Shown here: piece after piece, positions 12,838-22,907 of the stretch
Position numbering within the stretch: the first letter of the stretch is position 1
Layout of the letters: every line of letters starts with the position of its first letter
Source: Eimeria necatrix
Lineage: Eukaryota > Apicomplexa > Conoidasida > Eucoccidiorida > Eimeriidae
NCBI RefSeq assembly: GCF_000499385.1
Contig: NW_013651893.1
Span: forward strand, 30,860 to 94,859
Reading direction: 5' to 3'
Length of the DNA stretch: 64,000 nucleotides
The notes under the pieces: generated by a model
What the model was told of the DNA's origin: nothing
Database searches by the model: none
Seen by the model: the letters and a program-made list of their open reading frames with translations, nothing else
Translations under genes and position numbers: made by a program

Positions 12838-14133
12838 ATGCAGCATCAATGTACTGAACATCCTTGTAGTCGTGAAGCAGCTGCTGCCACCTTCTCCAGT
12901 TGCCCCGGTGCACGCAAAGAAACGGCACTGAATTGGAGCCCTGCCCCAGTGAATAACATCCATCTAGCATCCAGGAGAAGGGGCACCGCGAAGCGGCAAG
13001 CTGCACTCATTAGTGCTCTACTGGCAGTTTTTTTGGCCAATATGTTCTGGCTCTCTCCTGCTTCCAGCAAGTTTTTGAAACCACGACAGGGTGCTGAAGT
13101 GGCATTCTCCCCCGGTGAGCCTGCACCCCATGGGACTGAGCACCGCTCCCAAATAACTAACGTGCGTGACTTCACGGTGCGTGCAAACACTTTTGCTGCA
13201 AGCGAAGAAGCAAAGAAGGAAAAGAAGTATCCGGAGCAATATATGGATCCTCTCCATAACGTGATGTCACTAGCGGAGAGACAAGTGGAGGCAAAGTTAA
13301 AAGGCCTAGAATGCGTAGTTAATAGGCTGAGAGCAGCTTGGGATTCAGCATCCTCAAGGGTAAGGGATGCATTCATACACAATTATATGCCAAGTACTGA
13401 CGATAGCTTGTTTTCAGACGAGCCCATGATGTTCTATCTGAGGACAGCTGCGGCTGTTGCCAAAGCGTGGCCTGAGCAGGTGGCCCCCCAATTAATCCAG
13501 GACTTTTTGAAGGAATTGCGGTTCGTGGACTCCATATTGAAAGCAGCCACTGATCGCATCGAGTTCTTGTGCAAACTCGAGCAGGTCTGCTCAGAGTTTC
13601 AAGTTGGTTCATTGTTGCTAGGCATCGCATCGCCCCCTCTACCAACATTGCAGACCCTACAGGAAGACCAGGATGAAATAAGTTTTGATGAGTTTTTTGA
13701 AATGCTTCCATGGCCACGCAGTGTCGTTTCTATTGAATCAAATGGAAATGAGAGGATTCCGAAGTCCTTGGCACGGCGACTGGCAGGCGTTGCACTGGCG
13801 GAGGTGTTGGAATCTTCTAGCGATTTAAATGTACGAAACATTATTGCTAGCTGTGCTTACTCAACACGTTCTGGAGTGACAGTCGCACATATCGACCACT
13901 CAATTTTCTCGGCTTCTGTCCTTGATGAGCCCCTCAACAGGGCAGCTGCCAGATTGCACATCTTCGGGTCGAATGCCGTTGAAGGCTGGGCGCAAAAGTG
14001 GAACTTGAAAAGTGGTATAATTCAGTTGAGTCTTTTGGAAGAAGACGCGAAGCTTCGGTATCTGGAAAGGATCCAAGAAAAGAAGAATCCATGTGTAGAT
14101 GGCATCGTCCAGTTGACGTGTGCCCTGCTTTAG
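12838..14133 (+). CDS. Hypothetical intronless protein with one membrane segment
   Basis: The first ATG in the open frame is at 12838. The frame itself extends upstream to a GTG at 12760, which is not a credible start. The product is 431 residues. A Cys/Ala/Arg-rich leader is followed by a hydrophobic segment at about residues 57-75 (LISALLAVFLANMFWL), then a soluble, largely helical region without low-complexity runs. One part is acidic (EDQDEISFDEFFEML) and another reads ALAEVLESSSDLNVRN. This looks like a signal anchor or a secreted protein with a late signal, which is inference. No family was recognised. It is the only long ORF in the repeat-poor block, and its composition differs from the CAG-driven ORFs elsewhere, which supports it being a real gene. 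An upstream exon is possible. Confidence 0.65.
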   Translation: MQHQCTEHPCSREAAAATFSSCPGARKETALNWSPAPVNNIHLASRRRGTAKRQAALISALLAVFLANMFWLSPASSKFLKPRQGAEVAFSPGEPAPHGTEHRSQITNVRDFTVRANTFAASEEAKKEKKYPEQYMDPLHNVMSLAERQVEAKLKGLECVVNRLRAAWDSASSRVRDAFIHNYMPSTDDSLFSDEPMMFYLRTAAAVAKAWPEQVAPQLIQDFLKELRFVDSILKAATDRIEFLCKLEQVCSEFQVGSLLLGIASPPLPTLQTLQEDQDEISFDEFFEMLPWPRSVVSIESNGNERIPKSLARRLAGVALAEVLESSSDLNVRNIIASCAYSTRSGVTVAHIDHSIFSASVLDEPLNRAAARLHIFGSNAVEGWAQKWNLKSGIIQLSLLEEDAKLRYLERIQEKKNPCVDGIVQLTCALL

Positions 14134-14880
14134 GACACCCGAGGCTTCTGCATTTTGACAAGCGCCTTTGCGCTTTGATTGGAATATTGACTGTGTGAAA
14201 TTTGTGTGAATTTAATTCGGTGCATCTTCAATGAATGACATTCGTTGCTGAGCAGCAGTAGTGTGGGACTATGGTGAGACTTCGCTGCGGCAGCAGTTAT
14301 GCCTAAGGCAGTGTTTAATAGTTAGACATTAGGCCACTGCGGATAGCTTTGAACGAGCTACGGAGTGGCGTCTACCTGCTGCTTCCCGAAGCCACAGCTC
14401 TCAAGGACACAGCCCGGTAAGGGAAGGTGACACCAGCGTGCAGTGCTGTTGAGGCAACTGGGGCACGATATTGGATGCCCATAGGGGCTGCTTCATCGCT
14501 GGATTTCACTTACAAATGCCGAGGGACTCTGAAAGCTAGTACAGTAGTACTGGGTGCCCCGTGGCGTCATCCTACATGAAGCTTTTTATGTCGCAGTGGT
14601 GGTGCGCGGATTGGCATCGCGTGATTTCTTTCCGCTTCATAATGTTTAAGAAACGGTGAAGCCAATGGGTACCGACCTCTACTTAAGTAGAATTAAGTGA
14701 GCTTTGGAGGGATCCGGTTGAGTCTCTTGTGATCCCAATTTGCTGCTCTTGTCTTTCCATTAGCAAAAATTTGGCGCAGTAGATATGCTGTTGCTTTTTT
14801 GTGGCGTGCTATGAGGTTTTGTACCGCCAGTGCGGATTGATGCGCTTGCGTTTTGTTTCAATAGTGGTAAGGTGTATTCA
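14134..14880. other. Intergenic, nothing recognised
   Basis: This is the 3' flank of the preceding ORF. No coding frame, RNA gene or repeat was recognised. Confidence 0.4.
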
Positions 14881-16200
14881 GGGCTGAGAAGGACCCAGCG
14901 TTCGTTGGGAGCTCAGACTTCACTGACCATCTGAAGCTGCAGGTCTACGGAGTCAATGCCATTTTTCTATTTCTTAATACTCGCGAGGGAGGTATTCTGC
15001 TGTCATCCATTAGGCCTACGTTTACTGTTATGAGACAGTGGCGCCAGATGGTTCAGGATGCTGATGGATAATAAGTTCAGGAGACTCGTGTTCTGGTTGA
15101 CAAGTTGACGTCTGAGGTGCACGTGGAAGCATTGTCACTGTAGAGGGTCCTACGGAGCGATCGGCAACAGCGCCTCAGGGAATCACTGATACCCGAGTCC
15201 CTATGGAGAGACCCCCACTTGTATCGATTACAAATGATGAAGATGTCCAATATTTATAGACAGCAAAGCAAATCAACTTTCGGGCGACGGGCGTAGTGCC
15301 TTCAAAGAACAATTGTGGGCATATTGTGAGTAAACCAACGTGCAGTTATCAAGGGGAAAGTGAAGATCAACGCTGCGTGAGTTACGGGATCGTCCTGGCT
15401 GATTTAGTAGAACGGCTATCGATAGTTGATCTAGTAGAGTGAATATCCTGGGAGCTGGTGTGAAATTCTGCATACATGGGTAGTCTTTGGCTTACACCTC
15501 TACCAATAATTGTAATTCTACGACTCTTTGCTTTTAGAAGAGTGGGACAGATAGCAGAAGAATTAGAGAATAATGCGGTCTTTCTGAGCTTTGCAGGATC
15601 GCTCAATGATATGATGGAAAGCGCATAAACTCTGGCTTCGACTCTTGCTTCGAAAATCGAGCAAAACAAGGGGTGGACCATTATGTATCGGCAAGGTAAC
15701 ATAGCAGTGATTGGAACTGTGAGAATCACGTTTTGAGAGACTAAGAGCGAAACGTCTGAAGAACGACGTAAAAGCAAGATGCGTAGAGGTGACAGTATGG
15801 GAAAAGCAGAGTACGGTTGCAGAGGCGGTTCAAAGAATTGATACACATCACCAGGGACCTATTAGTAAGTAAGTACGCACAAGTAGTCACCGTAAACCAG
15901 CATTCATATGCACCGGCGTGCAGCTCCGGATCTGGTTTATGGGCGGCTTGAAGGGAACTCGAGGGACCAGGGGCTCCCCAAAGGGCACCTCATGAAAAGT
16001 TTCACTGAGAGGTGAGGAGGGGGAAGAAATACCTCAACATCGAAAAGGTGAAAGTGGCGAGCTATTCTTTCATGCTTGCGTCTACGAGTTCCTCGCAAAA
16101 TCAAAATATCAGGATTCCGACGCGTGCAGGGTTTCAATTCTACTTCCTCTGTGCTTCATGAGCGTCTTCACACGCAACGGCTCAGCAAGGACAGAATAAC
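14881..16200 (+). pseudogene. Decayed coding-like region, possibly a retroelement remnant
   Basis: Several plus-strand stretches read like protein but are broken by stops and frame changes. Examples are GPTERSATAPQGI near 15150-15190 and ELENNAVFLSFAGSLNDMM near 15560-15625. The latter is followed by a TAA and then resumes in frame with TLASTLASKIEQNKGW. Hydrophilic, helix-prone segments with short gaps would fit an old Gag-like polyprotein, but there is no zinc knuckle, protease or reverse transcriptase motif. The alternative is chance open sequence. Confidence is low. Confidence 0.25.
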
Positions 16201-17073
16201 AACTCATTCGGGGGGAAGCACTTAGAATGGAGACAGGAACTTGCTGTCGTGACATTAGAAGTGCGTCGCACCGATTTGTAGGCATCCAACTGGGACTTAC
16301 TGGAAAGGGACTTGCTGCGGCTGGGGAAGAGTGGTGCAGGGAATCGTTAGCGCGTGCAGGGAATCGTTAGCGCGTCCCGCCACCCCCCAGTTGCCGTGGA
16401 AGTAGGATACAAGCAAAGAAAACATAAGGCACAACGGCAAGCGGCAGACTAAATTGGCTTCTTCATTGCTGGCCCCCATTACTTCGATTACATCGCACAA
16501 CATATTCGTGCTTTTCTATCAGCATCCGGAACAACGAAAAACGATCACCTTACGTGAAGCATCACCTCAGCTTCGTTTTATCCTGGACTTTGAAGCAGCG
16601 GTTCCCGCGTTTTTTATCAGACCAGAAGCATTAGTCTGTTATCAGCTTTCCTACTTACTAAGGACTAGCGGGGCTTTATGTAGTAAGCCTTCTTAGTTTC
16701 GTGGTACCAATCCGACTATTTAGTCTCGCAGTGATTTCCAGTTCTTGCTGAAGAGCCTGGGTTAGTGATGTGGTTCTGCTTACTACTAACAGTAGAACAA
16801 CGGAAGGTGCCTATTGCGAAGAACCAGGCAAGACTTTGGAGGCATGGCATACTCGAAGAGAAGCAGTGGCGTGCGCTTCAGTTTGCTTGTTAACACTTGC
16901 GTTGCATATTCTTATATACATTAGTAACAATCTGAGCAATGGGGCGAACCATGTAGGTGATTGGAAGTAAGTTGGCACCACGGCCCAGTCTACCATATAT
17001 GCCGACATGGGCAAACCACATTTCTACCATGACTAAACGATAAACGCCAAAAAAAACCCTCTCCAGGTTAACC
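16201..17073. other. Intergenic, with a 20-bp tandem duplication
   Basis: No supported gene. At about 16334-16373 the unit GTGCAGGGAATCGTTAGCGC occurs twice in tandem. A run of eight T on the minus strand at 17051-17058 probably serves as the pol III terminator of the adjacent tRNA gene. Confidence 0.5.
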
Positions 17074-17146
17074 AGCCGACTACGGGGCTCGAACCCGCGA
17101 CCACCAGCTTAAAAGGCTGGCGCTCTACCGACTGAGCTAAATCGGC
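17074..17146 (-). tRNA. trnK-UUU: tRNA-Lys (anticodon UUU)
   Basis: A 73-nt cloverleaf starts with GCCGATT and ends with a matching acceptor strand and a T discriminator. The anticodon stem CCAGC/GCTGG encloses loop CTTTTAA, giving anticodon TTT. The D-arm (TAGCTCAGTCGG, box A) and T-arm (GGTTCGAGC, box B) are present. There is no intron. A run of eight T lies about 15 nt downstream as a likely pol III terminator. It is identical to the plus-strand copy at 17288-17360. Confidence 0.97.
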
Positions 17147-17287
17147 ACAGCTAGTCAATGGAAAAACCGACTATACAGCTATCTCCTACACTTTCATTGA
17201 CATGCAATCTAAGTAAGTGTTGTGCAGACACTTTGGGCAACACTCGTTACAGCAGATAGGTGCTTCACAGCATTCCATCCTAATCGT

Positions 17288-17360
17288 GCCGATTTAGCTC
17301 AGTCGGTAGAGCGCCAGCCTTTTAAGCTGGTGGTCGCGGGTTCGAGCCCCGTAGTCGGCT
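17288..17360 (+). tRNA. trnK-UUU: tRNA-Lys (anticodon UUU), second identical copy
   Basis: The 73-nt sequence and cloverleaf are the same as the minus-strand copy, with loop CTTTTAA and anticodon TTT. The two genes are divergent, with 5' ends separated by 141 bp. A TTTT run lies about 10 nt after the 3' end. The pair forms a large inverted repeat. Confidence 0.97.
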
Positions 17361-18902
17361 TGTCGTGCGTTTTACTCTTCTACTTTTAAAGGCTAATTCA
17401 CGGGGTGTTTGCCGTACTTCTTGCGCTTGTGTTCGTGCCCTTTTCTTCTCTAGCAGAAGTCGTCAGGAGACGCTGTTATGAGTGCGAGCAGCGCTACTTT
17501 TCCCACAGTACTAAGCGCACGAGACGGGTTGATCTTTCAGAATTCTTCCGTAAGCCTTGAGTTTTTGGTTTCCTGCTTCTCTGTTATCAATTCTGCTCAT
17601 GCCTCTGCGCTGCCATCCTCTCAGGGATTGCGCCACTGGAAGTAGGGGGTCTACTGGAGTCCTCGCAGGGCCTCTTGGTGTCAACTTCCTTCCGGCCTAC
17701 ATTCTTGCCCTTTCGCTAACGTACACGACTAGAATGTATGAATGACACAAAAGCTAAGTTGAACAGCTGAGTTACCCCTCTACAAGCACAATTTTAGATC
17801 CACTACCGCTCATGGGAAACAGCCGGGGTTACTCAGGGAGGGATCTTTCACAGTAGCCCTTGAACTGCGTCGACAGCGAGGTCTCTAATTCTGTAAGTAT
17901 CAACTTAAAAGCTGTCTTAGCTTAATTAAATTGAGCGTTATCGGCAATATGGGGCTGTAGTACACTGATGACAATCCACGCCCATGGGCCGCTGGACATG
18001 TGGGGCCAGGGCGACCGTCCAGCGGCTTTCTAAGTCCTGCAAATGAACTAGGGAGAAAAAAATGCATGGAAGATATGTAAGAGGTAAATTGAGAGTAATC
18101 GCAGACCTGGAGACATCGACAGCTCCAGCAAGTAAAAAAACCGAACAGCAGGGCTCCATGGATTCTCGTCAGCTATACGCGTAGTGGATCGCTATTTTCA
18201 GTCTCCAATCAGTGTCCGGATTCGCGGAAACGCTTTTATTGCTGCATGGCAAAGACATCAATGGCACTTCCAAACTGTTTGATGATTATCGTGGGAAGCG
18301 TGTACAATGCTGTGGATATGGCAGGGATCAATCTGACAGCAGAGTGGCACCAGTATGAACAGCACTCTCATATGACGGAGCACTAGCTGAAGCCGTCGCA
18401 ATGGTAACGCTACGGCAGTAGGCAACTTCTTTGCGCAGCAACTCTTCTCAACCGTAGTTTTGCAAGTTAACTCTCAACAGCAACCCTGCCGAACATATCG
18501 TCAGCACGAGTGCAACAACGCTATCAGGGGCAGCCACTGGCACAAGAAAAGCAAGAACTACAGAGGCAATAACGAAAACAAACTGAAACCGCAACGAGTG
18601 TAGGAGGACGCAACGAGTGTAGGAGGAGCAAAACGAAGATCAGCATCGGCAGTGTGAAGATCAGTTACACCAGTGGAAATAGCAAAAGAGGCATGTCAAC
18701 AGTATCGGTGACAACAGGGGCAACTCTATGAAGAAAAACATTTCACTTCGAAGCCGCTATAAGAGCTCCAGCTACGTTCAACTGTGCTTTGCTTCAAGAC
18801 TGGCAGCTCAGCAGAAGAAGCTCCTTTACCACCTACAGCCGCCGAGATACTGGCCTGATTTGGCAGCAGCACCGTCATCGTTAGCAAGTCCCGGAATCAG
18901 CA
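17361..18902. other. Intergenic, with a 19-bp tandem duplication
   Basis: No supported gene. The unit GCAACGAGTGTAGGAGGA is repeated in tandem near 18592-18630. Purine-rich CAG-like sequence starts near 18480, marking the change from the repeat-poor block to the CAG-rich block. It could include the 5' UTR or an unseen first exon of the next gene. Confidence 0.4.
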
Positions 18903-19934
18903 ATGGATACGTTTGAAACTACTTCTGATGCGGCGGTTGCCTCAGCAGCAGATGCAGCAGCAGCATCAACAGAGACTGATTTGGGCAAGGACATGAAAGT
19001 GAAGGAGACTGCAACCTTGAGGAAAAAGTATCCCCTCTGGCGCCAAGTTTTCCTTCGGCGGGCACGGATTAAACATTTGCTGCAGCATGAGTGGTTCGCT
19101 GCTGTATGCACAGCTCATGCTGCAGCGCTTGAGGAGAATCGCCGGTTACTGGCGAGCCATGCTTCTGTCTTGGCTGTCCGAGCTGCTGCTGCAGCACATG
19201 GGGGAGCAATATCCACTGCAAGAACTGGCTCTCTGCCGACAGATCAACGGCTGCTACTGCAGACAACCCAAGACACAGCAGCATTGAGGCAGCAGGTCAG
19301 AGCTATACAGGCGGCAGCAGCAGCAACACAGCGGCAGTATGAAAAGCACCAACGGCACATGGAGGCCGAGCTTTTACTATTGCAGCAGAAGGTGCAGCAG
19401 CAGCAGCAGCTTCTCGCGGAGAAAGACCGAGATTTACTGCAGCAGCAGCAGTTACTGAGGGAAAAGGAGGAGGAGGTGGCAGAGAAGGAGGCCCAAACAG
19501 CGGCAGCGCGCAGGACTTGTTTGCTTCTAGTTCAGCAGCAGCAGCAACAGCAGCAGGCTGTGCAACAAGCGCAACAGGAAGCTGCATCAAAGGCCTTGGA
19601 GATTGAGGGATACCTGCGCGAGCTGCTGCGATACAAGCAAGCCGAAGCAGCTTCACTCGAGCTCTTACAACAGAAAATCCATGCAGTGCCACCAGTAGAT
19701 ACTGACAGTGTAGCTGCTTTCGCACCTACTGTTGCAGACTCATTGGGCAACCCTGGAACTGCTACTGCGTACACCAGGCAGCAGCAACTTCTTGATGCGG
19801 AAGCATCGCGAGCTGCAGCCCCTTCTCATGCTGCCTCCGCTTCATCTACAGATATAGAGGCCGTTGCAGGCACTTTGGAAGCAGAGGCTTGTGCTGCAGC
19901 GCCCTGCAGCAGGAGCAACAACGGCAGTGACTAA
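18903..19934 (+). CDS. Coiled-coil protein with ATG16-like N-terminus
   Basis: ATG start; 343 residues. After an Ala/Thr-rich leader, residues about 40-75 (KKYPLWRQVFLRRARIKHLL, then QHEWFAAV) resemble the ATG5-binding helix of ATG16 proteins, which has a Trp, then Arg-rich turns and an aromatic-containing helix. Residues about 130-245 form a long Gln/Glu/Leu-rich coiled coil (LREKEEEVAEKEAQ), ending in ALEIEGYLRELLRYKQAEA. The tail is Ala/Ser-rich. ATG16 dimerises through such a coil and positions ATG12-ATG5 for ATG8 lipidation; in apicomplexans ATG8 acts at the apicoplast. No WD40 domain follows. The family link rests on the N-terminal pattern alone, and the coil composition could be driven by CAG expansion, so a generic coiled-coil protein is the alternative. 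Confidence 0.4.
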   Translation: MDTFETTSDAAVASAADAAAASTETDLGKDMKVKETATLRKKYPLWRQVFLRRARIKHLLQHEWFAAVCTAHAAALEENRRLLASHASVLAVRAAAAAHGGAISTARTGSLPTDQRLLLQTTQDTAALRQQVRAIQAAAAATQRQYEKHQRHMEAELLLLQQKVQQQQQLLAEKDRDLLQQQQLLREKEEEVAEKEAQTAAARRTCLLLVQQQQQQQQAVQQAQQEAASKALEIEGYLRELLRYKQAEAASLELLQQKIHAVPPVDTDSVAAFAPTVADSLGNPGTATAYTRQQQLLDAEASRAAAPSHAASASSTDIEAVAGTLEAEACAAAPCSRSNNGSD

Positions 19935-21416
19935 GCGGGATTATCACAAGGTCGCTAGGTGTCTTTAGATAGATGGATTATCACGCAACACTGGTCTTTC
20001 TGGCTGATGGGAACTTTCTAGTCTCATAAATTTTAGATGAGTGCTCCTAAGGAAAGCGGTGCAAGGGTACTGCTGATGGCAGTTCAAATTACCGCGCTGA
20101 AGCCACTGGGAAGTGCAAGAAGCATAACAAATCGCAGGAACTTTGCGCACAAAGTTTTGGTGAGAGTTTTGAGAGTGAAGGCAGCTCATGAATGCACTGG
20201 CAGTGGAACCAGGATGCTGCTGAAAATATGTGCTGGTGCAGCGGCGCATGAGGCACACGATGAGCCATTCCAGTTTAACAAGCATTTCGCCTACGGGTCT
20301 TTCTTGTGGCCCGAAAGTAGAGTCAGCATCAAAGAGCTTGACAACCATGGCCATTTGCCCTCGAAGCAGCGCTCGTGCACTTCATGCGAAATTTAGTAGT
20401 TTCGAAGTGTCTTCATGACTTTTTCCTCGAGACAAGGCTGCAGGGGAGATAAAGGGCGGGCCTATAGTATGGGGAGAGTATTATCTGCACAACCACCGAA
20501 TGGATGAAATGCCGAAACCCTTATTGTTTCTGTATTCTTCCAGTCAGGGAATCGGGGCTCTTGATTGGAGAAGGCGGCATTTTGCGCTGTTGAGGCTCCA
20601 TCAGCAGATAATATTCAACAGGGGATACATGAAGTAACAGCACGAGTGTGCACCAAAAGTAGTTTCGAAGTGTCCACCAAGCTGATCTTGCAACGTTTGA
20701 TAGCTGCGCAGCCTACAATTCTGCACGAGATCATAGAATTTCTCTATGTAAGGTGAATGGAGACTTCCGCAATATGAAAAGGGTAGTTGGTCCACGGCTT
20801 CCAAAGATTAGTGCGGCCACGGGTCTTCGTGGAAAGTGAAGATTTGATGTAACACATTGAATAACAAAGGGGCGCGCCACGTACACTGTAGGCGAGGCGC
20901 GGTGAAGTACTACAAGTGTAACTGCAGTCCACAACTAGTACGGAACTACCCTGACGCGTTAATGGAGCCAAGAACCGAGAAGGGATTCGTCGAGCCAAGA
21001 AAGGTGAACTGCTTGCTTGTAACCGCCTCAGTGATACGGTAATTTCGGGCTGATGTTAACACATTGCAAGGGGGCCAATTTTCTCTTTATAGAATAACAA
21101 AACTTCAACGTAGATACTCTTCCGGATTGAGGGTCCAACTTGGGGCAGCAAATTGTAGAGAACTGCTTTTCCCCCAGACCAGTGGGTTGTTGAGTACCTA
21201 GAGTGTCTGCTACACGGGCTCTCACAAAAGCGTGAGATGACCGTTGCATCACAACAGCGGCGCACAGGCGTTAAACCAGAGCCTGGGTGATGCAGCTGCT
21301 CCTTTCTCCTCCCAAGTAGCTAGTGTGCTGTGCTGTCTTCACACGAATTTCACTTCACCTGGAACGCTCACGGCAGCTGCACAAAGGAGTTAGTAGTGCA
21401 TTTGGAGTGTATTATG
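19935..21416. other. Intergenic, between convergent genes
   Basis: About 1.5 kb without a supported coding frame. A 17-bp direct repeat (AGTAGTTTCGAAGTGTC) occurs near 20396 and 20661. It should contain both 3' UTRs. Confidence 0.4.
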
Positions 21417-22907
21417 TTACAACGCATCAACACAGCGAATGAGAGTCAGAATGCCCCCTGTGAGGTGCCACAGCCTGATGCTCTTCCACCTGTAGACAAG
21501 TTGCTGCTGTGCCAGCATATTTCTGTCTCTGAGCTTTGCTGAAGCAGCCATTACTGTCAGTGGCGCCCCTGCTGCCCCTGAAGCAACGGCAGCAGTAGTC
21601 TGCTTCCTAACAGCTACAGCCTGCTTCAGGCTGCAGCTCTCGCACTGCGGATAGAGGCGCTGCGGCCAATACTTCGGCCCCCCTAGTAGCCGACGTAGCG
21701 TACCGATAATCCTTCCCGAAAGCGTCTCTTCATAGCGAAGAACTTGAGCGGTAGGGGGCTGGTGATCCGCTACCCAGCGAGTTCTGCTGGACCGTGTTCC
21801 ACAGGTGTGGCAGCCAAAGCGCAGGCCCAACCTCTTAATCAGGCGCCTTTCTGTCTCGGATGCATACATCGTAGACGCTGCCAGAGACAGGGCATGCTGT
21901 GAGAAGGCCCCAGGAGCAACTAAGCTGGATGGAGAGAGGCGAAAGAGGCGGCCACCCAATAAGTAGTACAACAATAAACCTTCTAGTGTCTCTGCCACTA
22001 CAAGCCTCAACAGGCTCTTGCGGTTGCCGCTGCAGGTAGCGACAGCAGTAGACGTGGATCGGGGGTGATGCTGCAGAAGCAAAGCACCCCACTTTCCGCG
22101 ACATTCCTGCTGCAGTTCCTTTGCCGTCTCAAGCCACCCTTGATGACTGCTATTCGCCCGTGCATGCAGCTGCTGCAGCCTGCCGCATGTAAAAGATGTA
22201 GCAGCAGCAGCTGCTGCTGCTGCATTCGAAGCCACAGCAAGCGTGAGAAGACCCAAAGGCTTAGATAGGAGGGAGGAGCAGGAGACGCCCAGTGCCTGTT
22301 GAATTCGAGACCCAGCTGTGCAGACCCCCCAAAATGATAGGGTGCTGCTGCTGCACTGCAGCAAACTCGAAGCAAGCCAACTTTTCAGGCTCCTCTCCGT
22401 GGCTGCTGCGGCAACGGTTCGACCCTGCACAAGGCTTTCACCTACAGATACGGCTGTCATTGCTGCTGCTGCTGCTGTAGCTGCTGCAACAAAACCGGTC
22501 CACAGGAGCCGCCACACACTGCTTCCTTTACACCAGCTACTGGCGACGCAGGATTGTATACTTTTAGGAAGTCCCCCAAAATTCAGTGGGAGCCGCTGCT
22601 GCTGTTGGCACCCCCTCAGATAAACTTTAAACCACTCCCATACCCGGCGTTTGGCGTGCGGCCTCGCAGCAGCAGCTACGGGCCACCAGCTTTTGCTGCC
22701 CTCACACTGTTTCGAAAGGAACAGAGGCTCGTACGTGCGTGCCTTCTGCAGCAGCCGCTGACGCTGCAGCTCCTTTAGCACCTCACGTTGCAGCTGACTC
22801 GAACCCAGTGTTGTTTCTGCCGCAATAGGGGCAGTTCCTGGCATGCGTATTGTTGCAACGGCAGCCGCAACTCCAGCACTGCCTCTGTAGCCCATAATTC
22901 TGCCCAT
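21417..22907 (-). CDS. Protein with CxxC / ADHQPP / CxxC zinc-site-like motif
   Basis: ATG start; 496 residues in a single open frame. The N-terminal three quarters are Ala/Leu/Ser-rich with several hydrophobic stretches (about 130-155, 215-235 and 300-325), so membrane association is possible. Near the C-terminus CHTCG (C366, C369) is followed by WVADHQPP (D381, H382) and, 40 residues on, by YPQCESC (C422, C425). Two CxxC pairs with an intervening DH-x-PP fit a treble-clef or HNH-like metal site. I associate this layout with uncharacterised eukaryotic proteins but cannot name the family. The catalytic role is unknown. An intron may remove part of the last 70 residues. The motif region is convincing; the low-complexity part less so. 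Confidence 0.6.
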   Translation of the reverse strand: MGRIMGYRGSAGVAAAVATIRMPGTAPIAAETTLGSSQLQREVLKELQRQRLLQKARTYEPLFLSKQCEGSKSWWPVAAAARPHAKRRVWEWFKVYLRGCQQQQRLPLNFGGLPKSIQSCVASSWCKGSSVWRLLWTGFVAAATAAAAAMTAVSVGESLVQGRTVAAAATERSLKSWLASSLLQCSSSTLSFWGVCTAGSRIQQALGVSCSSLLSKPLGLLTLAVASNAAAAAAAATSFTCGRLQQLHARANSSHQGWLETAKELQQECRGKWGALLLQHHPRSTSTAVATCSGNRKSLLRLVVAETLEGLLLYYLLGGRLFRLSPSSLVAPGAFSQHALSLAASTMYASETERRLIKRLGLRFGCHTCGTRSSRTRWVADHQPPTAQVLRYEETLSGRIIGTLRRLLGGPKYWPQRLYPQCESCSLKQAVAVRKQTTAAVASGAAGAPLTVMAASAKLRDRNMLAQQQLVYRWKSIRLWHLTGGILTLIRCVDAL

